NCBI GenBank assembly: GCA_011800805.1
Contig: MPNW01000336.1
Location: 1 to 32,661 of the forward strand
Length of the DNA stretch: 32,661 bases
Reading direction: 5' to 3'
DNA from: Hirudo medicinalis
Lineage: Eukaryota; Annelida; Clitellata; Hirudinida; Hirudinidae
The notes below the pieces were generated by a model. It did no database searches. It was not told where the DNA came from and saw nothing but the letters and a program-made list of their open reading frames with translations. A program made the position numbers and the translations under genes. Within the stretch, counting starts at the first letter, position 1; every line of letters starts with the position of its first letter. Below are positions 10,269 through 22,300 of the stretch, one piece after another.

Positions 10269-10574
10269 ATGTAGTAACGCAACCCAATTCTATATGTCGA
10301 AATATCGATATTTGTACTAACGATAATTTATAATTTTTTTAAATATCGGCAACCCTTATCTAAGCAGCGCTTAATGAAATTTAGCAATGATTTTTATATC
10401 GTAGTTGAGTGTCGATGTGTGCATGTGATCGACATCGATCACAATCGTGAAAAACATAGGACTGACAAGAAGCACAAAATAACACAGAAATAATCATCTC
10501 GAAAAAACAATGACATTCAAATTGAGCATTTAGATGTGATTCGATTAATCTGTTCATATCCCTTTTTTTATTAG

Positions 10575-10616
10575 GAATTGAAATGGAACAATCGCCGTAC
10601 GATTTGCTCACCACGT
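10575..10616 (+). CDS. Possible further exon of the RSPH1-like gene
   Basis: A pyrimidine-rich tract and TTAG precede 10575, and a GTGAGT donor follows 10616. Joined in phase with the exon ending at 10238, it reads GIEMEQSPYDLLTT. The splice sites are good but the peptide is unrecognised. The exon would then leave a phase that conflicts with the candidate last exon at 11155. One of the two must be wrong, or they are alternatives. Confidence 0.35.
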
Positions 10617-10620
10617 GTGA

Positions 10621-11154
10621 GTTATCTTTTTAATCTTAAGTCTAACAGAATAAAAGCATCGCTAATTAGACTATCTAGTGATGTTGCAACAGATTTGAAT
10701 GACATAACCATAACTTATCCCGGATCAGAAGCCGTCGTTGAGAAAGGTTTGAAATTATAATATAATAAGGATGCTAGTAAAAGTCGTTATTAATGATAAT
10801 GGTTCCAACTTTATCGAAATTCATATTTTTCAGAAATGTTAAAAAATGATAATATGATTATTATTATTTATTAACATGAATATTAGCGTGAATGTAATTA
10901 ACAAATTAACAAACTAACCGAATTATATTTTTAAATTGATAATGCTAACAAAAACTAACAATATTTCTAGGTAAGATTTCGTTGGTATATTTCTAACATT
11001 GTTTTAACAACCGAAGACATCATTTAAGGGAGTAGCTGAGGAATAAAACGTTTGTCACTCCTGAAAGCAAATGAAAAAAAAACTCCCTCGGAAAATTAAT
11101 GCGTTCCCACGGATTTATAAAATAAAATCAATCATTCGTTGTCACAATTTTCAG
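10621..11154 (+). other. AT-rich noncoding stretch
   Basis: No recognised gene or repeat between the two tentative RSPH1 3' exons. Confidence 0.4.
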
Positions 11155-11231
11155 AAGGAAGACGATTATGGTGGTTTGAAAATGAACCAGACATGCACTA
11201 CCTGGATTTGCTGGCCAGTAGCAAAAGTTAA
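11155..11231 (+). CDS. Possible last exon of the RSPH1-like gene
   Basis: A TTTTCAG acceptor at 11154 opens a frame that, joined directly to the exon ending at 10238, reads EGRRLWWFENEPDMHYLDLL and ends at TAA (11229-11231). The acidic/aromatic tail is protein-like but not recognised. Confidence 0.35.
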
Positions 11232-11594
11232 GGGGACGCAACAAGTAGAACATGGTTAAATTTAAATCAGCGCTAGTATCTTGAACTAACTCGAAATTAG
11301 ATTTAATTGCGCTAAACAGATGATTAATATATTAAGTTTAATTAAGCAATTACTTAATTTACAAAGTTGAACATTATTTAGTTCATTTGTTTGATGCCCG
11401 TACAGTTCGACATCGTTGTTCGATGTTTTGGATTACGTTTTATTTACTGATAAAATTATGAAAAATAGCAATCTTCTTTTTTTGTCTTTTTTCTCGAATT
11501 GTCCATTATTTATGTCTAAAAGCATCATTACTTAACTTGTAGTTTGACGCATAAGTGAATTCACCACACATGATAAGCACAACTAAAAGCAGAT

Positions 11595-13301
11595 GGGGCA
11601 TTCCATGTCCAATCAACACAACATCTTAGAATGTTTTATTTTCAATATTTAAACATATATTGTCAATTAAAACCTTTGAGCCAGGCTAATGGTAAGTTCA
11701 TAAAAAAATTATTTATTGATTTACTTTTTCATGTATTTAGAACGTCATAAAGAACATATTCAAAAATTCAAAATGGGCACTATAGTTCTTATGCAGTGAT
11801 TTTTTTAAATATTTAAATATTTTAAATATTGTTAAAAATTTCGAATTCGCTAATCATCTCAGGTAAGCCTAAATATAATAAATAAATTAATTAATTTAAT
11901 AAATTTATATTACTCTTTATTTTTGTTTGACCTAAATTATAAAACATTGGACAGCTACTGTTGTTAACATTCTTAAATAGCAAAATAATTTCACAATGTA
12001 CAACATAGTCTCAATGAAAAGTATAAAATCTGTTAAACTGCGTGATTTGCTGAGATGGTTTTAGTTAAAGCATTAGTTGCATCAGTCATTTCCCGGGTCT
12101 TTAGTTTATAAGCTAATGTTTTTGAAGATCTGTCAAAATATCATCACTTGATATTATTAGCATATCAGCAGGATGAGGATAGTAGAACGATCGAGCTGAC
12201 CCTCTTTGTTGAAGAAAATTTACTTCTATGTCTTTGAGCCCCAAAAACGTTTACATGACACGTGCAAGCCATCAATAACTATCACATTTAGCTGTTACTT
12301 ATACTTTAATATTTACAAATGCTTTGGTTCAATAATCACTGATGGAAGTATATAGATCACGTCCTATTCTTGATTCATTGCTATACGAAAACTCTCACTT
12401 TTACTGATTCGTTTGATAAATGAATGTAGTGAAAATTATGAGTTCCGGCTACAATGCCAGAAATAAACTGTACATTGTCCAAAGTACATTGAAAACTACT
12501 GGCCAAAAAAGTGCTACCTCTTGATAATTTTCTTCTGTTGTATCGAAATGGAATTTTATAGAAGGGATGTTTTTCTGGGCGAAAAAAATAATTGATGTGG
12601 GGTCGTAATTTGGTCATCATACAGTCTTTGCAAGCTGGCTTGTGCAGCAAGACTCTTTACAGTTCCCCCCAACCCCATCACAAGGACCTTTTACGTGAGA
12701 CGTTGCAAAAGCGTTCCATTCTGCAGTCATACTAAACTATATTTATAAAAATATATTATAAATTTGTGCCAAACATGCCAATAATTTTGAAACTAATCAA
12801 CTCAAAGTTACTGACTAATTTATGAGATGATTAGCGAATTCGCAACTTTTAAGCAATATTAAAAAGTTTACTATGTAAAATATATAGGTGTGCCCTTCCT
12901 GAATTTTGGAATATGTGTTTTTTATGATGTTCTAAATACATGAAAAATAAATTAATAAATAAACAATTTTTGTACGAATTTAACTTTAGCCTGGTTCAAA
13001 GGTTTTAATTTATAATATTTTTTTAATTATTGAAAATAAAATAGTCTAAGTATGTTATCCAAATAAAGCCTTCGAATACCTTTAATTTGATATAAATATT
13101 ATCCTTCTAGATGTACTAGAACCATACTTACAGTCTCTCAACTATCGCGAGGTGTTGGCATTCGATCAGACTTCAACGACCCATATTTCTGGCATCGATC
13201 GACCAAAAATTTAAAATTTTAATTTTTTTTAACTTACTCTAGGTTAACAACCAATTTCAGCAAAATCCAAGATATTATGTTGATTTGACGTGGAATGCCT
13301 C
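11595..13301. mobile_element. DNA element with long (about 270-bp) terminal inverted repeats
   Basis: The left arm (11595-11861) and right arm (12823-13301) are inverted copies. Outer ends: left GGGGCATTCCATGTCCAATC; reverse of right GAGGCATTCCACGTCAAATC. Inner parts also pair: CATGTATTTAGAAC on the left (about 11731) against the same word in the reversed right arm (from about 12940), and GAATTCGCTAATCATCTCA at the left inner edge against TGAGATGATTAGCGAATTC at 12823. The right arm has about 200 bp (roughly 13057-13257) with no partner in the left, so one arm has gained or lost sequence. The 960-bp centre has no recognised transposase. A 89-codon minus frame at 12381-12650 is not recognised. 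No clear target-site duplication is visible and I assign no superfamily. Confidence 0.8.
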
Positions 13302-14265
13302 AGAGGCAATATCGAAAGCATTTTCTTTTGAGAAAAATAACATGAGAAAATTATAAATATATTTTATCTATAAATTTATTTTCTTAATAATAAATTCATT
13401 AAATAACTAGGAATTACTTTGACGTCTTTCAGATAAGACTAAGTCAAATAATAGAAGTTTAAATAAAACAAAACAAAACAAGATACCATATGAGGTTAAC
13501 TCCAACGTGATCGTCCAATGAAAAATTAAGCAATGTCATACACATTAATATTGCAGAAATTAATAATTTCCCATCTATCAGCATAGCGTAACATTAAACA
13601 TATAACATTAAAATTATTTAAAGTAGTTAAGAAGAACATTTATTGTATCGGCAGACCAAAAAAACCGTCTTCGTGAGTGTATGACTTGATATAATACCAG
13701 AGCTCAATTTTTTTCTTTGGGAAGAATAGGTCCGTAAGACAGGCCTCTGGCTTCCTTATAATGTCATGGTTCTTCAATAAGGCGGATTAATCACTCTAGT
13801 CTCTTTAATATCTTCGCTCCTTAGTCAATTCCTTTTTTTCCCCTCTTAGGCAACAACTTACCATGAACTTCATTTCAGTCTTCACCAGGGAGCAACCCTC
13901 GCGCAACTTGAACAAATGACCTTTTTTTGAGTTGCATTGATGACTAAGGTACTTAAGAACTGATTCTGGTTAGATCTGCTTTTAGATCTGATTAGTTTTC
14001 TTCTGTGAAATAGTGCGGCGACAAATCACCGGGACCAAAAATCGAGCTTTGCTTAACACAAAGGATTTGTAATCGGCCGATTATTCTTGAAAAAAGTACT
14101 TTGTGAATAATTAGCAAAGAAATCACCAACAAAACTAGAAGCTGATACGAAAATATACAACGAGGGGACCTATCGGGAATTTAAGCGATCTCGTCGATAA
14201 TTCCTTTTTGCATTTCATCCTGTGCTTAAGGCTTTACGTATAACATACATGTTTATAACATTAAT
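13302..14265. other. Intergenic DNA without recognised content
   Basis: No gene or complete repeat was identified. The stretch 13620-14200 is less AT-rich than its surroundings and could be old transposon sequence, but no protein similarity was seen. Confidence 0.4.
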
Positions 14266-14523
14266 TTATAGTGGTTTAAGAAGTCCGTGTGTTAAACCAC
14301 TCCTTTTAATTCGATATTCACATTTCGTTAGTGCTATTTTAAATAGTTCCACTGAATCTGAATAATTTATCATCTCATTTAACTTGTTCCATCGATTAAC
14401 TACTCTCGTGCTGAAGTAATTATTCTTCAGAGAACTCGATGCCTTCCTATAGGATATCATGCCCTCTTGTGGAACAACATTTAAGACCTTTTTAAAGGAA
14501 TTACATAACATGTGTAGAAACAA
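14266..14523 (-). pseudogene. C-terminal fragment of a CR1-like non-LTR retrotransposon
   Basis: The minus-strand frame reads YFSTRVVNRWNKLNEM about two thirds along, followed by DSVELFKIALTKCEYRIK and a stop. The (F/Y)FSxRVVxxWNxL...FK pattern is the hallmark of the region after the RT in CR1/Jockey-like elements. Everything upstream is missing. It ends about 155 bp before the sugar transporter ATG, on the opposite strand, so part of that gene's promoter may be element-derived. Confidence 0.75.
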
Positions 14524-14679
14524 TTTTTGAAAAAAAACTATTTCAGAATAAATGTCAATTTATTCTAATAAATGCCATAAACAAAAAACATTTCGCAGGG
14601 ATTGGGGCCTGTTTACGTTCGTGTGCGTTTGCCGTGACACTGACTTCATCCGCTCTGTGCTTTGCTGCGATTCGGAAGC

Positions 14680-16727
14680 ATGAGTCAATTCACCAAAGAT
14701 TTTATTTCTTATCTGCCCAGTTATTTAGGGGCACTTTTATTTGGGTTCATGATTGGTTACACATCACCAGCTCTTCCAAAAATGCAAGAGATCAATGAAC
14801 CGTTACATGGTAAAGGGAATGAAGCTGCATGGTTTAGTTCGGTGGCTACAATTGGAGGCATGCTAGGATGTCCTCTAGCAGGTTATCTGGTGGACAGAGT
14901 GGGGAGGAAAAAGACTCTGGCATTCAGTTCATTGCCATTTTTGATTGGATGGCTTTTTATAAGCAAAGGGATGTATTTGCGCATCCTAAGTTTTGGGAGG
15001 TTCGCTTTCTTGATTTTTTTTCTGTATTGTAGACAAAATGGCCAGAAAGGCAGTGACTAACAGCAATCACGAATATTTTTTTACTTTCACTTTTGACTTG
15101 GCATGTTTTTTTTGTTTTTTGCTTGTTTAAATGCATTTGTTTGCTGAAAGTGGTCAAACATTGAACATGCTTAACACCTCCAAATGATCTGAAAGTTCTG
15201 AGTTTTATTGTTATGATTTGGTTTAAAAGTTTGATGCCAGTGACTTCAATTAAACTTTAACATTAATTAATGTCACTTAGCAGTTAAGTGGAGCATTACA
15301 AATTTTCGATTTGAATTTAATGTGCAACTTTTTATTTAATGCAAGACTAGTTACTTATTTTTATAAGCCATGCAAATTTTTCAAAACAATTCTTTGAAAT
15401 TTTAGATTTCTTACTGGTATTGGGGGAGGCATGGTGTGTGTGGTCAGTCCCCTTTATGTGTCTGAAACAGCCAAAAAAGATATGAGGGGGAAATATGGAG
15501 CAGGAGTCCAGCTTTTCATAACATTGGGGATTGTACTGGTATATGTTTTTGGAGTATTCCTCACCTGGCAAACTATGGCAATGTCCTGTGCTTTTCTATC
15601 ATTGCTTGCTATGTTGTCTGCCTTCAGAGTTCCTGAAACTCCTCGATACTTGTTCAAAATTGGGCTGAAGAAGGATGCTCATAGGGTTCTAACACTGCTC
15701 AGAGACTCTAGTTCTCAAGCAGATGATGAATATAGAGAGATGGAAGAGTCTCAAGACGAGAGCAAAGTTAGCATAGACATTACTAAACACAAATGTCGTC
15801 TGAATGAAATTGTGACAAATGTCATTTCAGCTATCGTTGGCTGAGTTTTTCACTCCTGAGCTTTACAGACCTCTGACTGTTGCGGTGCTCATAATGATTT
15901 TCCAACAACTGACTGGCATTAATGCTGTCATGTTCTACACAGTTTCTATTTTCATATCTGCTGGATTTAAACAAGAACATGGTGCATTGGCCACTTGTGT
16001 TGTTGGCCTGGTCCAAGTGGTAGCAACTGCAATTGCTGCTGCCTGCATGGATCGTGCCGGAAGACGAAAATTGCTTTTTGTAGCTGGACTGGGCATGTCT
16101 CTTTCCTGTTTTGTGATGGCCTTGTGCTTCCACTATCAACCAATTTCTTCTAGTGTGCCTCAGACTTCTCAGCCACAAAGTTAGAATGTTTTAATTTCTG
16201 TTAAAAATTCCAATTCATAGTTCATTGAATAATTGCTTAATTAGTATCAATTGATTGTGATGGCTAAAAATGCCATGTTTTTTGGTCATGTGCCTAAGGA
16301 AAGGAACAGTCATCATCACCTTATCTACTAAATGAAAAGATTCATTTTATATCACTTTAGTATGATTTTTTTTCAAGGTTCTAATTTAGGGGGCCTGGTG
16401 CTGATGAGCCTGGTCACATACATTTCAGCCTTCTCAATTGGCTGGGGGCCCATCCCTGGACTACTTGCTTCAGAAATATTTCCTTGTCGTGCTCGAGGAT
16501 CTGCCATCGGAATGGCAACGTTTACAAACTGGTTTTTTGCATTCCTTGTGACTCTATATTTTGATGCTTTCAAAAGCTTCCTTGGTATGGACGGAGTATT
16601 TGCCATGTTTGGTGTTTTTGCATTTGTGGCCATCATCTATGTTTCTTGTTTTGTTCCCGAGACCATGGGTCGTTCTCTTGAAGATATCAGTCTCTTTTTC
16701 AGTTCCAAAGTAGCACGGACAACTTGA
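14680..16727 (+). CDS. MFS sugar porter, Tret1/GLUT6-GLUT8-like facilitative transporter, four exons
   Basis: Exons 14680-14999, 15406-15766, 15831-16179 and 16378-16727 join in phase to 459 codons plus stop. The ATG at 14680 (MSQFTKDF) is chosen because the first membrane segment follows directly. Sugar-porter signatures occur in order: VDRVGRKKT (loop 2-3), TGIGGGM and PLYVSETA, PETPRYLF at the central loop, QQLTGINAVMFYT in TM7, DRAGRRKL in loop 8-9, GWGPIPGLLASEIFP in TM10 and PETMGRSLEDI after TM12. These are the residues that form the sugar path and the salt-bridge gates in GLUT/SLC2 proteins. The length fits a 12-TM transporter with short termini, as in Tret1/GLUT8. It moves hexose or trehalose across a membrane; the substrate cannot be read from sequence alone. 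The second intron is only 64 nt. ATTAAA at 16750 may be the poly(A) signal. Confidence 0.93.
15767..15830 (+). other. 64-nt intron of the sugar transporter
   Basis: GTTAGC opens and ATTTCAG closes a 64-nt intron with a TACTAAAC branch-point-like word at 15781. Reading through it gives a premature stop just after the acceptor. Removing it joins EESQDESK to LSLAEFFTPELYRP in phase 0, restoring the pre-TM7 helix seen in all relatives. Confidence 0.85.
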
Positions 16728-17010
16728 ATTTCTGCCTTGTGATTGCCACATTAAAATATTGATAAATTTTGCTAGTGATTCAGATTTTCAATTTCAAAGC
16801 TGGTGGGACCTATAGATCATGCTTCTAACATTTAAAGTTTTGTATCCTATTGGTGCCATGAACTTATGTATATTTGGTAGAATTAACACAGATATCAGCT
16901 TGGTAACATTTCTTCATAGTCTTTATTTTCTGGGAATGAAATGCTAAATGTGGATATTCTTAGTTATGGTTCATTTTGACTAACATTGATTTTGCTTAAA
17001 TTATTAAAGC
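16728..17010. other. 3' flank of the sugar transporter
   Basis: Contains ATTAAA at 16750-16755, a plausible polyadenylation signal. Nothing else was recognised. Confidence 0.4.
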
Positions 17011-17018
17011 ATCTGAAG

Positions 17019-17538
17019 CAGTGTTATTAATATTGCAGTATTGGTATTGCTGCGATATCGCAGATACTTTTTGAGTATCATCATCACTATCGTCAATATT
17101 TGATACCAACACTTTTTTCGAACCTTGTCCCAAGATGAAATTAAGTTCGAGAACCGTGCGACGAACTTGGAGTCGCCCATCTACTTCCAGTCCGGAAAGT
17201 TTTTATAAAAGAATATGTTAAAGCAATGCGTCCTGTGGCATGCAGCCTGGATATTTTTCAGGGAGAAAAGGCTTTAAGTCTAGGATATTTTTTCCAACAT
17301 TAGCAGTTATTGTAAACTTAGTGAATGCTTTGTTGGAAGACCATACAAATTCATTAATATCCAGTGATATCCTTGATTAATGGTTAGGAAGATGGATTAA
17401 GTGGAATGCTTGAAGAAATGATCAATGATACTGATGCTCAAATGGCAACTGTTGTCCACCCTCATTTTAAGTCATATTAGCTCATAAGAAAGGTATTGAT
17501 ATTGCCAATACTTTTATGAAGTATTGTTAGCAACCCTG
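17019..17538 (+). mobile_element. hAT relic with a perfect 8-bp target-site duplication
   Basis: ATCTGAAG occurs at 17011-17018 and again at 17539-17546, directly outside the termini CAGTGTTATTAATATT (left) and, in reverse complement, CAGGGTTGCTAACAATA (right). Inside, the plus frame near 17210 reads YVKAMRPVACSLDIFQGEKA and FFPTLAVIVNLVNAL. This matches the mid-region of hAT transposases (Y...M.P...ALDILQGE...G...PT). At 520 bp with stops it is a dead, deleted copy. Confidence 0.85.
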
Positions 17539-17546
17539 ATCTGAAG

Positions 17547-18657
17547 ATATTCACTCCTTGACTCAAATCATGAAATTATTGATTTTTATTGTCACCAACC
17601 AGAGCTAATGGGATTTCTTACAGCGTCTAATGCCTTCAACACTTCTCAATCAATGAGTGAGCAGTAGTGAATACTGGTAGTCTAAGAATATAATTTGCCT
17701 TGCAGCAAACTCCATTATGCAATGCTTGGCAAAAGTCACCAAGTGTTCAAATTTGACCTTTAAAGATCCTTTCTTAAGTTGTCAATCAATCACTACATAA
17801 ACGACTTCAAGCCTTCTGAAGGTGGAAGTTCAATGCTTTCATTGGATTGAAAAAACTAAGATGATAAGAAAAAAATCATCAGACAATGTCTAGGATTTTT
17901 GCACAATCTTATGACTTTTTCTGATAACAATTATAAAAAGATTTTTCAGTAATTCAAGAATTTGAAGATAGTTAAATATTTCACTTCTTTATAAATTGGA
18001 AGCTGCAGCATCATTTGGGGCAGATATTTTGTGTTTGTCCTAGCTTGCTGTTTATCTCTGATTTTTCAAATGCTAAACTCTTGGACTGAGAGATAGACTA
18101 CTGTAAGAAAAAACTTTTCAAAAGACTTAACGCGAGAGATACCATCTAGGGACAGGGCAAACATTTCACCAATCATAAGATCCTAAGTGTTTGGAGTGAC
18201 ACATGCAAGCATTTCATCAGCAAACCTTGGAGTAATTTTTGGAAGGTTGAGCAAAGTTTTTGCAACTGAAGTGATAATGGGAAGAAGTAAATGTTTCAGA
18301 TTCAAATAGTTGTCATCCAAATAGATGTATTTTACTATCTGTCTAGGACCTGGTTGTCCTTACCACTTCTTCATGGTCTCCATTGGCTTTTCATTCAGCA
18401 ATTGAGTAGAGACTTTAAGATATCTACCATTATGATAGTTACCAGAAATCTGCAATTCATAAGAAAGATTGCCCTTCCAAGCAAGTGCGTTTTTATAGAA
18501 GGTTTCAGAGAACCTGTTCCGTGTTTATGTAGTCTCGTGTTTCGAACGTTTTGTACACTGTTTGCCTATTGAACATTTAGCCCGCTGCTTTGAGATGTTT
18601 TTCTAAGGAAGACTCTTCCTGGTCTGTTTTTAGATCGATTGTTTAGTCATCACTATC
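17547..18657. other. Intergenic DNA between the hAT and the BAIAP3-like gene
   Basis: No recognised coding or repeat content. A 93-codon plus frame at 18291-18572 lacks similarity to anything I know and is probably chance. Confidence 0.4.
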
Positions 18658-18717
18658 ATGTGGAAGTCCTGGAACGGAATCATGTCTAGGACCGCAAATC
18701 ACGACAGCAAATCGATC
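18658..18717 (+). CDS. Candidate first coding exon of the BAIAP3-like gene
   Basis: ATG at 18658 starts a frame (MWKSWNGIMSR...) that stays open to 18855. A donor at 18718 (ATC|GTAAAT) would join in phase 0 to the first certain exon at 19388. A second phase-0 donor (TGC|GTAGAC, just before 18781) is also possible. The peptide is not recognised, so this assignment rests on position and phase only. Confidence 0.35.
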
Positions 18718-19387
18718 GTAAATCAAGTCGTTTTATGCTTCCGTGAAAATTATGACTTGCCTGGCAATGGCAGCTGCGTAGACGTCAATGTTTCACGCCC
18801 TTTCGAAGTGCTAAGAGGCATTATTAACGAGGATTTAAACCAAGCTGAGGAGTAAAATTTTAACTCCTGTTCTTTCGGTGCAAGCTCTGACAATCTAGCA
18901 AATGACTAACAAATTAGTAGTTAATTAGTTCCTAATTGCCTTTGATAATACTTTTCTGCAATAGCCATCTCTTTCGTGCACTGACGGTGTTTCAATGATT
19001 TTTATATTTGATTAATTATGCGTTACTAATGCGAGGAGTGAACATACGGCATGCATCGAGTTCCACGGGCGTCAATATCAAGCCAGGCGAGAATCGCCAC
19101 CGTTGACAATTTGCAGCTGATTTGAGTTGACGCGCTTATGCCTTTCTGCGTTGTTTAATTATTTTCATCTAAAGAATATGGTAAAATATTTAACTTCAAC
19201 AATTTCCCATGTTTAATCTTTGGTCCTTCACTAGCGCGGATCGTCTGGTTTTTCAATTTTATCTAGCAAGCCATTAAGCCGTCTGAAACATTAAGACTTG
19301 TTTTTATGTTGGTGCAAGAAAATATAAATATTTATGGACATGGGATTTCACTTCACGAAATGATTTTGCAGCTACTTGTACTTGTAG

Positions 19388-22300
19388 GATTCAAATCAGT
19401 ATGGTTTGGGCGAAGCAACAGAAGATTTTGAATGTTGTGGGAGTGTTGAACCTCGAAAATTAAGCATAAGAAGAGCTTTGTCAAAGGATGAGTTGCTTTA
19501 CAACATTTTAAATAAAGAATGGCCTCAGACTCCAATTAACAAAAGGTGGGCATGTTATTACAAAGTTTATTACTCAGGTGCAAAACGTAATTATTTTATT
19601 GTTACTTAGGGTGCAGGAGATTGGTTTTGAGTTCTTTGAAGAATTTGCAAAAGCATTACGTTCTTACAACCATTTTAAGGAAAGCTGTTTCGGTCAAGTT
19701 GTTAGTTGAGATATTTTTGCCCATTTTGTTCACTCAATCTATTAACTATGAGTTAATATCTTGACTTTGCATCTTAAGAAGTTATTGAGAAGAGAAGCTA
19801 TGTCTGTAGATCCTTCTCAACTTGGATTTAATCCAAAGGATATGGACTTAGATGCAGAAGAGGTTAGGGCTTTTTTTCCTGACATTTTTATAATTTCCAC
19901 TATGTTTCACTCTATTTAATGGATTTTAAAGATAACATGCCTAATTTTATACTTTAAATTTAGTGTATGGTAGGTGATTAATAATTGATAATTAGGAGTA
20001 GAGCTTATTATTTATGATTGCTGCCAATATTTGTTATTAAAACTATTCATCATCACGAATTAAATGTTATTAAATCCAAACAAAACTGAAAGCCTGTGAC
20101 ATTTTTAAGTCTGACCTGCTTCAATAACTTTTAAAATTTGATATTTTTAAATTGGTATCAAACAGTTTGAGAGACTGTATGCCGAAGCTCTTTACACAAT
20201 AAAGCACAAAATCGGCAAAACCAGTGGTTCGCACGTGGAAAAGACAAAAGATTTGGAGCATTACGTTCAGGCTGCTTTCAAGTTGACTGAAGAGGAGCAC
20301 CAGAAATTGCTGAGGAGGAGTGTCGAAGCAAAGGTAAATAAGCATTATGACATTTCATATGTTTATATGAGTGCTATTAATTGAAGCACAGGTGATTGAT
20401 GAGTAAGAGTCAATCGATTAGGAGTTAATTAAACAATTGGAAGGAGGAATTTAGGGATGTGTTAGACATGTATGGAGCCATTTAAAAGTTTAAATCAATA
20501 AGACTCTGTTTGTCAGCCACCTGTCATAGTGCTGGAGGTTACTGTGGCTGAAGCAAGAAAATTGGAAGCAAAAGATGCTGATGGTGAGGATATTAAAATG
20601 GAATCTTCAAACTTTGGAAGTATTTTTAAATTACTTAAAATTACTTATATAATTGAATTTCATCAAATTGTTTCAACAGGCTTCAGTGACCCATACTGCA
20701 TGCTGGGGATTGTTCCAATTTCCATGCTCAAACCATTTGCTCAGAGGTTTGCAATGTTTGAAGGCAAGATTGCTACAGCAGCTGATGTTATTCCCGCCAA
20801 ATTCATAAAATCGACATCGGTCAAGTTCAACACCCTCCAACCGATTTGGAATGAGAAGTTCCGATTGTTTGTGTTATTGTTTTCCAAATCGTTTTTGTGT
20901 GGATGGTTTGACATTTGAATTATTTTCTCACAACAGTGATTTGGAAGATGCAGTAACGGACAAGCTTCATTTGGATGTGTGGTTGGTTGTTTGGTATATA
21001 TTCACTAAAATGTTTTGCCCTAAACATGGTTAATGGAAAACCATATCTGAGCAACTTATCAGACATTTTAGGTTGTTCAAATGGTTTAGATGTTTGAATA
21101 TAGTGTTCCCAATGCCAAATCTGCATTGATATTTGTGAAAACGCAGAGCATTTTTTAAAAATATGGATTAAAAATATTATTGATACATTATACACATAAA
21201 AAATTTTTGTCCTGATTGTTGAATAAACTCCATAAGTGCATAACCAACTTAGAGATAACTAATTTCATATTAATAATTTGCTGCCAAATGGTTGTAATTA
21301 TAACATCATAATGTTAACCATCACCAAATGCTTGTAATTATAATATTATAATATTAACCACCAGGGATAGGGATGATGACTTCTCGGTGATTGATTCAGT
21401 TAGAAAACTGAATGAGGTGAAAGGAATGAAGGGGCTTGGCAGATACTTCAAGCAGATTGCTCAGTCAGCCAGAGTCCACAATCATGAAAGTATTGATGAC
21501 TTCATGGGAACACTCGAGATTCCCCTTGCTGTAGGATTTGCTGTTATAATGATGCTTATGTTGCTATGGTGATGATGATAGTGCTATTGCTGTTGGGTGT
21601 TGCCATTTTATCTCTTTGTTTAAAGTTTGGAGTGAAAGTGATAAGTGATGCTGCATGTAATAGTGAACTATTAACTATTAACTATTTTATTGATAATATT
21701 TGTTTAATACTCATTTTATATTTTATTTATTTTGTTATAACTTTTCATCCAATACACATGCAGGACATTCCATCAACTGGCTTGAATCAGTGGTTCGATT
21801 TAAGCAGCAGGTCAACCAAGTCGAGGTTGAAGGTCAGATAAGACTTGAATTGAACCTGGCCACCAAGGAGGACAAAGGCATTTATGAGGGCTATGAATTG
21901 GTGGAAATGAAGGAGCACAAGAATCTCATGAGGGTCTTCATAGAACATGAATACAATCTTGCGAAGGTTCGACAAAGATTAATATTGAGTAATTAAGTAG
22001 CATTCATTTGAGTGTGCTTATAATTGTCTTTGTTGTCATTACAACAAGGAAGTAACCAACATTCTTCTTAAACAGGCATGACAATTACTAAGTTATTGTT
22101 ATTCCCCATCATTGCTCTATTAATAGACATTATGTCTGCTTGATTCATTCTTCAACCGTTGGTTTCCATGGGAACAACTCAGGAGTTCAGTAATTGCAGG
22201 AGGGTGGTCAGGTGTGGTCAGGAGAACTGTCCAGGGAGGCCAAAACTATACTACATCAGCATGCAATACAGGGGGACATTACTCAAGTTAGACAGGCCAT

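Noticed and set aside
12381..12650. 89-codon minus-strand frame within the long-TIR element, considered as a transposase
   Set aside because: No DDE/D, zinc-finger or helix-turn-helix pattern that I can recognise; kept only as a remark.
15769..15844. Read-through of the sugar transporter exon into VSIDITKHKC...
   Set aside because: It hits a stop at once and breaks the conserved helix; removing the 64-nt intron restores the family sequence.
18291..18572. 93-codon plus-strand frame upstream of the BAIAP3-like gene
   Set aside because: No similarity, no splice support and unremarkable length for AT-rich DNA.
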